DNA of 64,000 nucleotides from a virus: IMG/VR virus record IMGVR_UViG_3300036768_000843, positions 30,994 to 94,993 of that record; one strand, 5' to 3'. Shown piece by piece: positions 58,168 to 64,000 of this stretch (position 1 is its first letter; each line of letters starts with the position of its first letter). The notes under the pieces were generated by a model. It saw only the letters and a program-made list of their open reading frames with translations, ran no database searches and was not told where the DNA came from. The position numbers and the translations under genes were made by a program.

Positions 58168-58485
58168 ATGTCACGCTCGAAACATCCGAAGTGCCGGCCC
58201 CCGCGCGCACACGGAACCGTACTTCGTCTGCGCGACGATGGTCGCTGGGTACGCGACAACGGCGATCCAAGCTTGGCCTTCATCGGCGAAGACCCCAACG
58301 ATCCGGATAGTGCAATGGTTTGGGTTGCTGACTGCGCCTGTACGAACTACAGCGAGTGCCCCGTCGCCGACGCACTGGCACACGCTGCGATGCAGTTTGC
58401 AACCGCGACGGTCGAGCGCCGCAAGCCGGCCCGCAAACGATCGGTCCAGCCGCGCAAGCCGAAGCGGAACCGAAGATCGAGGTGA
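58168..58485 (+). CDS. Small basic hypothetical protein
   Basis: This 105-residue protein begins MSRSKHPKCRPPRAHG and ends in a run of basic residues (RRKPARKRSVQPRKPKRNRRSR). The middle has DCACTNYSECPVAD, a CxC...C that could bind zinc. It may bind nucleic acid. The next gene starts 1 bp after its stop. Confidence 0.5.
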   Translation: MSRSKHPKCRPPRAHGTVLRLRDDGRWVRDNGDPSLAFIGEDPNDPDSAMVWVADCACTNYSECPVADALAHAAMQFATATVERRKPARKRSVQPRKPKRNRRSR

Positions 58486-58486
58486 A

Positions 58487-58987
58487 ATGGTGTCGACTTA
58501 CCAAGGCAACGACCTCGAAGAGGCGCGGCAGTGGGTACAGCATCGCTTGCGTGACGGTGTCACGTGCCCTTGCTGTCAACAGTACTGCCGAGTGTATCGC
58601 CGCAAGCTGAACTCGACGATGGCACTCGCGCTCGTCTTGATCTACCAGTACTTCAAGGCGAACCGCAATGCAAAGTGGCTGCACGTCGCAGCTTTCCTCG
58701 TGAAAGTCAAACGCGACAGCTCGATTGCGGGCGGTGACGTCGTGAAGTTGCGCTACTGGGGACTGTTGGAGCGCGCGGTCGGCGAACGCGAAGACGGCAG
58801 CGACCGCATCGGTCGGTATCGCATCACGGATCTGGGAAAGCAATTCGTCGAGGGTCGCGTCGCGGTGCCTCGATACGTCTACCTATACAACCAGATGTTG
58901 CTGCGGCTGAGCGAGGAAATGACGACGATCCGCGAGGCGCTCGGTGATCGGTTCAGCTACGACGAGCTGATGCAAAGTCGCTCTTGA
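58487..58987 (+). CDS. Winged-helix-like protein with CPCC motif
   Basis: ATG 58487 follows GAGGTGAA and gives 166 residues. VTCPCCQQYCRVYRRKL is a zinc-type Cys cluster, then a helical segment followed by LLERAVGEREDGSDRIGRYRITDLGKQF, the wing of a winged helix. A DNA-binding regulator is likely. Its last 22 codons and stop form the left copy of the 28-bp repeat at 58964. Confidence 0.6.
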   Translation: MVSTYQGNDLEEARQWVQHRLRDGVTCPCCQQYCRVYRRKLNSTMALALVLIYQYFKANRNAKWLHVAAFLVKVKRDSSIAGGDVVKLRYWGLLERAVGEREDGSDRIGRYRITDLGKQFVEGRVAVPRYVYLYNQMLLRLSEEMTTIREALGDRFSYDELMQSRS

Positions 58988-58991
58988 CTTC
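58964..58991. repeat. 28-bp direct repeat, left copy
   Basis: GAGCTGATGCAAAGTCGC plus CTTGACTTC-type end is repeated exactly at 60337-60364. The two copies bracket the Ala-rich gene pair (about 1.35 kb). The left copy is part of the winged-helix gene's end, which dates the duplication or insertion after that gene. Confidence 0.9.
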
Positions 58992-58995
58992 CGAG

Positions 58996-59064
58996 ATGGA
59001 ACGTACGATCGATCGAGCACTCGAATGGCTCGGCGACTACGCCGACGCTTGGGAGGAGCCATGA
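58996..59064 (+). pseudogene. 3' remnant of an Ala-rich family gene
   Basis: ATG 58996 opens 22 codons (MERTIDRALEWLGDYADAWEEP) that match the end of the genes at 59061 and 59717. The remainder is missing. Its stop overlaps the next ATG (ATGA), so it may still be translated as a leader peptide. Confidence 0.65.
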
Positions 59065-59720
59065 TCACACCCGAACTCCTACGTTCGTGGGGGAACGAAC
59101 GGATCGTTGGTGCCTTTGGTGCATCTGCGTTGTCGCCACGTGAGATGGCAGCCAGGTCGGATATCGATCTCGACGAGCGCATGTGGGTTTTGGGTCGCGT
59201 GCTCGTTCATCTCGATGAACGTGCGGCACGCCTGTTCGCGATCGAGACAGCGCTCACTGTCGCACATCTCGCAGGCGACGAGGACGACGAGGCGATTTTC
59301 CGCGGCCTCATGAATGATTTGCTGTGCGCGGAGGATCTCGATCCTGCCGCGCGTGATGCGGCGAGGGACGCGGCGAGGGCCACGGCGAATGACATGCTGT
59401 GGAAAAGCGATGAAATGGCGGCGGCTGCCGCGTGGAATGCCGCGTATGATGCTGCAAGAGCATCATGGATCGCCGCGAGTAGTACCGCGTTGGTTGCCGC
59501 GAGGACGGCCGCGGAGGCTGCGAGGCTGGACGCCAAGACGGAGCGCTCGATCGATCATGCGCTAGGAAAGATCGGTGACGTATGGAGAGCGGCACGGGCA
59601 GCAGTTGGCGCGGCTGAGGAGATCGCCGAACGAACCGCACGGAACGCGGCGCTAGAGCGCTCGATTGCCTGCACGCTGGAGTGGCTCGGCGACTACGCCG
59701 ACGGTTGGGAGGAGCCATGA
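59061..59720 (+). CDS. Ala-rich paralogous protein, copy 1
   Basis: ATG 59061 after GGAGGAGCC; 219 residues. N-terminus: MITPELLRSWGNERIVGAFG, then ALSPREMAARSDIDLDERMWVLGRVLVHLDERAARLFAIETALT, an Ala-rich helix with RDAARDAARATANDML repeats, and a C-terminal LEWLGDYADGWEEP. The block IDLDERMWVLGRVL matches ISLDERMYVLGRAL at 3892. Function unknown; it may be a coiled-coil or antifreeze-like scaffold. Confidence 0.75.
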   Translation: MITPELLRSWGNERIVGAFGASALSPREMAARSDIDLDERMWVLGRVLVHLDERAARLFAIETALTVAHLAGDEDDEAIFRGLMNDLLCAEDLDPAARDAARDAARATANDMLWKSDEMAAAAAWNAAYDAARASWIAASSTALVAARTAAEAARLDAKTERSIDHALGKIGDVWRAARAAVGAAEEIAERTARNAALERSIACTLEWLGDYADGWEEP

Positions 59721-60313
59721 TCACACCCGAACTCCTACGTTCGTGGGATAACGAACGGATCGTTGGTGCCTTTGGTGCATCTGCGTTGTCGCCGCGTGAG
59801 ATGGCAGCCAGGTCGGATATCGATCTCTACGCGCGTGTGTGGATGTTGGGTCGCGTGCTCGTTCATCTCGATGAACGCGCGGCACGCTTGTTCGCGATCG
59901 AGACAGCGCTCACTGTCGCGCATCTCGCAGGCGACAAGGACGACGAGGCAATTTTCCGTGGCCTCATGAATGATTTGCTGTGCGCGGAGGATCTCGATCC
60001 TGCCGCGCGTGATGCGGCGAGGGACGCGGCGAGGGACGTAGCAGCTGACGTCCTGTGGCAAACCAACGAAGCGGTGGCGGCTGCCGCGTGGGGTGCGGCG
60101 TGTGACGCTGCGGGATCCGCGTCGTGGCTCGCCGCGAGCGATACTGCGTTGACTGCCGCGAAGACAGCTGCGGAGGCTGCGATGCGGGATGCCAAGACGG
60201 ACGTGACTGCGGAGTTCGCCACGCGGGCCGCGTGGAACGCGGCGCTAAGGCGATCGATCGCCCGCGCGCTGGAGTGGCTCGGTGACTACGCCGACGGCTG
60301 GAAGGAACCGTGA
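59717..60313 (+). CDS. Ala-rich paralogous protein, copy 2
   Basis: ATG 59717 overlaps copy 1 (ATGA). 198 residues, near identical in the first 110 residues to copy 1 and then diverged and shortened in the Ala-rich part. The C-terminus is LEWLGDYADGWKEP. Tandem duplication with length change in the helical repeat. Confidence 0.75.
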   Translation: MITPELLRSWDNERIVGAFGASALSPREMAARSDIDLYARVWMLGRVLVHLDERAARLFAIETALTVAHLAGDKDDEAIFRGLMNDLLCAEDLDPAARDAARDAARDVAADVLWQTNEAVAAAAWGAACDAAGSASWLAASDTALTAAKTAAEAAMRDAKTDVTAEFATRAAWNAALRRSIARALEWLGDYADGWKEP

Positions 60314-60336
60314 TCGAGGCGGCTCGGTACAATCGG

Positions 60337-60364
60337 GAGCTGATGCAAAGTCGCTCTTGACTTC
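60337..60364. repeat. 28-bp direct repeat, right copy
   Basis: Exact match of 58964-58991, here without a coding context. It marks the right edge of the duplicated Ala-rich module. Confidence 0.9.
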
Positions 60365-60396
60365 GTTGGCCATTCCGCATACAAACCGTATACGAA
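60365..60396 (+). promoter_or_regulatory. Operator-like region before the ribbon-helix-helix-like gene
   Basis: ATAC, a 5-bp spacer and GTAT (GCATACAAACCGTATACG) form a small inverted repeat right before ATG 60397. This is the kind of site a ribbon-helix-helix protein would bind to regulate itself and the downstream CRISPR effector. The repressor-site pairing is inference. Confidence 0.4.
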
Positions 60397-60591
60397 ATGC
60401 CGAGGCCCAAACTATCGGCGCGGAAGCGCCGCAGTCGCACCGTGATCGTACGTGTCATGCCTGCCGAGTACCAAGCACTGGTGGCTTACGCTAAATCGCG
60501 TGAAGACACCGTCAGCGGTACCGTTCGGGCGATCCTGTCCGCCGCGTTGAGGCAGCCGGATTCCAACCACCATCGGCCAGCCGCCGAGTGA
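60397..60591 (+). CDS. Small ribbon-helix-helix-like protein, CRISPR-adjacent
   Basis: This 64-residue protein (MPRPKLSARKRRSRTVIVRVM) has a basic N-terminus with a strand, RTVIVRVMPAEYQALVAYAK, then a helix-turn-helix (EDTVSGTVRAILSAALRQ), matching the Arc/MetJ-type DNA-binding layout. It ends 6 bp before the Cas12-like gene, so both are likely in one transcript. It may regulate the locus. Confidence 0.65.
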   Translation: MPRPKLSARKRRSRTVIVRVMPAEYQALVAYAKSREDTVSGTVRAILSAALRQPDSNHHRPAAE

Positions 60592-60597
60592 CCCTCC

Positions 60598-62493
60598 ATG
60601 AAGCGAAAAACAACCGACACACCCACGAGGGTCTTTTCGTATCGGTGCTTGCCGCCGATCACCGAGCAAGAGCGAGTCGAGGAGCAGTATCGACTCGCAA
60701 ACCAATATCGCAACGTGCTCGTCGAGATCGAACGGCGAATGCGTTCGCGTTTCCGCGACGTCGTACTGGCATGTCCGGATACGCGATGGCCGCTGCTCCA
60801 CGCGGAGGACTGCGAGGCTGCGGTGGACAATGCCTACGACGATCTGCGCGCAGCCAAGAGCGGCGGCGGCACGCCGACTGACGACGTGCTCCAGCACCTG
60901 GAGGCGTGCAAGGAGCTGCGTCGAGAGGCATGGGCAACGCTCGCCGCTGCCAAACGAGCACACGCCAATGATCTACGCCCTGGCTACGAGGCAGCACGGC
61001 AGCAGGCGCACCTCGAAGCAAAGCGCGCTCGGGGTGACTTCTCAGCCCGCGGCCTACGGCACGGTACGTACTCGCGGGTCGAAGAATCGGTGCAGCGAGC
61101 ATCGAAGATGGCCGCGCCGCCAAAGTTTCAATGCTACGACGGCACCGGATCGATCGGCACCCAGCTTACGGGCGATGCCCCGGTGCGGGGGCTCACGGTC
61201 GCCGAGCTGTATTCGTGCGAAGACACGCGGATCCGCCTCGGACGGCCCGGAGAGGCCGACAGGCACCCGCGCGCGGAGGTCGCCGGGACGACATGGGCTG
61301 ACTACTGGCGACTGCCGAAGAACGTGCGTCGCCACGCTGCTCGTACGTACGTTGACTTGCGCATTGGTAGCAACCCGGATCGAACGCCGATTTTCGCGCG
61401 GTTCCCGATCGTCTATCATCGACCGCTGCCGAACAACGCCGTGATCAAGTGGGCTTATGTCGTGCGTAGGCGGATCGGTCGGCGCTTCGAGTGGCGTCTC
61501 CAGTTCACGATCGAGGACGACACGTTCCGATCTCCGCACATCCCCGTCGGGGAGGGTGTATGCGCAATCAACTTGGGGTGGCGCAATCTGCTCGACGACG
61601 AGAAGCAGGTGTGTGGCGTGCGTGTCGGCTACCTCCTCGACGGAGACGGCCGCGAACGCGAGCTTCGCGTACCCGAACCGACGAGGATGCGGTGGACCAA
61701 ACCGTTTGACCTCGCATCGATCCGCGCCAAGGAATTCGATTTGGCAGTCGATCTTCTCTGCGGATGGATCGCGACGAACGCATCGATCGCGCCACAGTGG
61801 CTTCGCGAAGAGACTCGACACGCACGACACTGGCGCGCCGAAAAGAAGCTTGCAGCGGTCATCGACCGCTGGAAGCGCGAGCGCTTTGACGATGACGACG
61901 CGATCTTCGATCGCATGATGGCGTGGGCCAAACAAGACCGCCATCTACTACACTGGCAGGAACACCAGCGCGATCGGACCATCGCGCATCGCCGCGAGCA
62001 GTATCGTTTGTTGGCGACCGAGCTGTGCCGCACGTACAGCACGATCGTCATAGGCGAAATGGACCTGAACGATCCGCGCCTTTCAGCGCGCAAACCTGAA
62101 GAGGAAGGGGATCCTTGCGAGGGGCGCGACCAGCGTCGCACTGCTCGTATGGCTGCGCCTGGCGAATTGCGTGAAACCATCCGCCAGATCGCACACAAGT
62201 ACGGCACGCAGATCGTAGAGCCGCCCTCGTTCAATATCACACAGGCATGTCACGTCTGTGGCAGCATCGAAACCTGGAACCGACGCGCAGAGATCTGGCA
62301 CCAGTGTTCGAAGTGCAAGACTGCTTGGGATCAGGACGCCAACGCATGCCACAACCTGCTACGGACGTTTGCGGTGTCGAGCGGCGGGGCACAAGCGAAG
62401 GACGGTAAGGTGCCCGCAGCGGAGAACGCCAATGATCGTTCGGAGATGACCGATTTGAATGCCGAACGTGGAACCGAATCGGCTAGCTTGTGA
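60598..62493 (+). CDS. cas12: Small Cas12 (type V) / TnpB-like effector with RuvC-I Asp-to-Asn change
   Basis: This 631-residue protein precedes the array. Residues 1-270 are helical recognition-type with no recognised motif. YVVRRRIGRRFEWRLQFTIE (288-306) is the strand of the WED/OBD domain. Then RuvC motifs: RuvC-I VCAINLGWRN with Asn325 in place of the catalytic Asp, RuvC-II STIVIGEMDLND with Glu487, zinc finger C551/C554...C570/C573 (CHVCG...CSKCK), and RuvC-III WDQDANACHNLL (Asp578/Asp580, Asn582). The layout matches Cas12/TnpB. The N325 change (AAC at 61570-61572) predicts impaired cleavage and programmable DNA binding instead. Subtype not assigned. Start ATG 60598 has only a weak ribosome-binding site. 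Confidence 0.8.
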   Translation: MKRKTTDTPTRVFSYRCLPPITEQERVEEQYRLANQYRNVLVEIERRMRSRFRDVVLACPDTRWPLLHAEDCEAAVDNAYDDLRAAKSGGGTPTDDVLQHLEACKELRREAWATLAAAKRAHANDLRPGYEAARQQAHLEAKRARGDFSARGLRHGTYSRVEESVQRASKMAAPPKFQCYDGTGSIGTQLTGDAPVRGLTVAELYSCEDTRIRLGRPGEADRHPRAEVAGTTWADYWRLPKNVRRHAARTYVDLRIGSNPDRTPIFARFPIVYHRPLPNNAVIKWAYVVRRRIGRRFEWRLQFTIEDDTFRSPHIPVGEGVCAINLGWRNLLDDEKQVCGVRVGYLLDGDGRERELRVPEPTRMRWTKPFDLASIRAKEFDLAVDLLCGWIATNASIAPQWLREETRHARHWRAEKKLAAVIDRWKRERFDDDDAIFDRMMAWAKQDRHLLHWQEHQRDRTIAHRREQYRLLATELCRTYSTIVIGEMDLNDPRLSARKPEEEGDPCEGRDQRRTARMAAPGELRETIRQIAHKYGTQIVEPPSFNITQACHVCGSIETWNRRAEIWHQCSKCKTAWDQDANACHNLLRTFAVSSGGAQAKDGKVPAAENANDRSEMTDLNAERGTESASL

Positions 62494-62553
62494 TAGAGCG
62501 CTCGAACTTGATCAGTCTAAGTGACTGCAGTGACAACTGAATTAGGTGATGCT
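62494..62553 (+). promoter_or_regulatory. Leader between the effector and the array
   Basis: 60 bp of AT-richer DNA (AACTTGATCAGTCTAAGTGACTGCAGTGACAACTGAATTAGG) separates the stop from repeat 1. TTGATC could be a -35. Absence of an anti-repeat here or around argues against a tracrRNA in the window. Confidence 0.4.
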
Positions 62554-64000
62554 GTCGTTACGCTTGCCCGATCAGCCGACGATCGGGACCTAACTCCTAG
62601 CTCGGCGAGAAGTGCGGCGGCGGGCGGTCGTTACGCTTGCCCGATCAGCCGACGATCGGGACGGTCGACCCATTTCGCCATGCGACTGAAGATTGCATCG
62701 TCGTTACGCTTGCCCGATCAGCCGACGATCGGGACCCGCTCGGCGGCGTGGCAGTCCTCGATGGGCCGACCGGGTCGTTACGCTTGCCCGATCAGCCGAC
62801 GATCGGGACCATCCGGTGCTCGATCGCCCACGTGATCGGATCGCGATGTCGTTACGCTTGCCCGATCAGCCGACGATCGGGACCGAGCCGCAATCGAGCG
62901 ATTGCTCGTCGTTATGCTTGCCCGATCAGCCGACGATCGGGACGTGGCGGATCATGTCGCGGATCGCGTCGTTACGCTTGCCCGATCAGCCGACGATCGG
63001 GACCGCGTTGCGCACCACGACCAGCCCATCCTGGTCGTCGTCGTTACGCTTGCCCGATCAGCCGACGATCGGGACTGGTTGGGAGGAGGACGCGCAGGGA
63101 CGTCTGCACGTCGTTACGCTTGCCCGATCAGCCGACGATCGGGACTGCGCCGACATCACATTTCAACGCTTGCCCGATCAGCCGACGATCGAGACATCCC
63201 GTAAAGGCCCGCCGTTACGCTTGCCCGATCAGCCGACGATCGGGACCGTTCGCACGTTGTCGCCGCGCGCCTCGTCGGCGCGTCGTTACGCTTGCCCGAT
63301 CAGCCGACGATCAGGACCGAACTCCTCGATCACTACGCCGGGATCCTGCTCGACGTCGTTACGCTTACCCAATCAGCCGACGATCGAGACAGACCATAGC
63401 CACCATGGTGTCGTTATGCTTGCTCGATCAGCCGACGATCGGGACATCGCCGCGGGTCACGACGACAACGCGCGAGCCAAGAGTCGTTACGCTTGCCCGA
63501 TCAGCCGACGATCGGGACTCTGCTGGCCGTCGCGATCGCGACTGGGTTCCGCCGGTTGTTACGCTTGCCCGATCAGCCGACGATCGGGACATGGCGGATC
63601 ATGTCGCGGATCGCGTCGTTACGCTTGCCCGATCAGCCGACGATCGGGACCGTTCGCATGTCGTCGCCGCGCGCCGTCGTTATGCTTGCCCGATCAGCCG
63701 ACGATCGGGACACCGTCGCTGTTGCCACTCCGGTTGTCGTTACGCTTGCCCGATCAGCCGACGATCGGGACAAGCCTACGTCGCCTCGCGCAGAGGGTTC
63801 CTGTCGTTATGCTGTCGTTACGCTTGCCCGATCAGCCGACGATCGGGACATGACGGATCATGCCGCGGATCGCGTCGTTACGCTTGCCCGATCAGCCGAC
63901 GATCGGGACACTCCGCACGCCGGCAAGCTCTGTTCGGAGCTGTCGTTACGCTTGCCCGATCAGTCGACGATCGGGACAGCTGTGGCCGCGCCGCGACCTG
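62554..64000 (+). CRISPR. CRISPR array, at least 22 repeats of 36 bp, runs off the window
   Basis: Repeat consensus begins GTCGTTACGCTTGCCCGATC and ends AGCCGACGATCGGGAC. CCCGATC / GATCGGG form a 7-bp stem with a 7-nt loop, then AC abuts the spacer, as in tracr-free type V crRNAs. Starts at 62554, 62627, 62700, 62774, 62848, 62908, 62968, 63040, 63110, 63160, 63211, 63282, 63355, 63410, 63483, 63555, 63615, 63676, 63736, 63814, 63874, 63942. Spacer lengths: four of 37-38, then 24, 24, 36, 34, 14, 15, 35, 37, 19, 37, 36, 24, 25, 24, 42 (includes a partial repeat at 63803), 24, 32. Repeats at 63160, 63211, 63355 and 63410 carry several substitutions. The window ends inside spacer 22. Confidence 0.97.

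Noticed and set aside
60598-62493. Transposon TnpB (IS200/IS605) instead of a CRISPR effector
   Set aside because: The protein is far longer than TnpB (about 400 aa), lies directly before a CRISPR array, and no TnpA or transposon end structure is seen. TnpB ancestry in the RuvC domain is accepted.
63076-63109. Spacer 8 matching the Ala-rich gene at 59703 (GGTTGGGAGGAG)
   Set aside because: Only 12 bases match, which is expected by chance in comparing 22 spacers with 64 kb; no extended protospacer.
63591-63614. Spacer 16 matching 48086-48100 (CATGTCGCGGA)
   Set aside because: An 11-base match is not significant.
62693-63853. A 386-residue open frame across the CRISPR array
   Set aside because: It translates the 36-bp repeats themselves (the YACPISRRSG / RLPDQPTIGT pattern) and has no start context; it is an artefact of repeat periodicity.

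Overview
The window is GC-rich, densely packed DNA from what looks like a large double-stranded DNA bacteriophage or phage-derived replicon. It carries a phage-style replication operon: UDG-family A DNA polymerase, DinG-like and SNF2-like helicases, Sak4-like ATPase, PD-(D/E)XK nuclease, prim-pol, P-loop helicase and thymidylate kinase. It also has several peptidoglycan-degrading enzymes, many short membrane-anchored proteins, HNH genes, a Dam-like methylase and two tyrosine-recombinase genes. Almost all neighbours overlap by ATGA or GTGA. I recognise no terminase, portal, major capsid protein, tail tube or tRNA here, so these would have to lie outside the window. The host cannot be fixed from sequence alone. 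A doubled PGKxTLV motif, which I associate with Myxococcota extracellular-contractile-injection proteins, is a weak pointer to a deltaproteobacterial or myxobacterial host.

Layout. Positions 1-3130 hold small, often membrane-tailed proteins on the + strand, followed by about 450 bp of tandem repeats. At 3829-9796 an early-type + block encodes an Ala-rich protein, a SMARCAL1-like SNF2 helicase and a Ycf46-like AAA+ ATPase ending in a DUF1257 protein. Three of its start sites share a strong hairpin just upstream of the ribosome-binding site. At 9797-13889 there is a retron: a structured non-coding stretch, a retron-type reverse transcriptase with the NAxxH and VTG hallmarks, and an overlapping 499-residue unknown partner. 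Small genes follow, including an ADP-ribosyltransferase-like protein and a DUF1874 (AcrIII-1/Crn2-like) protein whose expected catalytic His is Tyr.

At 13915-25240 lie lysis and small genes and a MoxR/VWA operon interrupted by three pentapeptide-repeat paralogues. A foreign-looking Type III-like DNA methyltransferase is wedged among them. GNAT, HNH, a tyrosine recombinase with a palindromic candidate crossover site, and RadC follow. At 25467-44101 are accessory and virion-like genes: cell-wall hydrolase, PGKxTLV protein, glycosyltransferases, a GHKL-ATPase/HExxH protein with a stand-alone receiver, a Kelch protein, a C39-like protease, membrane-tailed proteins, basic proteins, HNH and Dam. 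At 44098-54743 the minus-strand replication operon diverges from a GATC-dense intergenic region and from the + strand helicase/prim-pol genes (54984-58083).

At 58964-60364 a tandem pair of Ala-rich paralogues is bracketed by a 28-bp direct repeat. The window ends with a self-contained type V CRISPR locus: a small ribbon-helix-helix-like gene, a 631-residue Cas12/TnpB-like effector whose RuvC-I Asp is Asn (predicted nuclease-impaired), a short leader and an array of at least 22 repeats of 36 bp. The repeats end in a stem followed by AC. Spacers vary from 14 to 38 nt and several are mutated copies of one another. No cas1 or cas2 is visible. The retron and the CRISPR locus are the two strongest candidates for undescribed systems.
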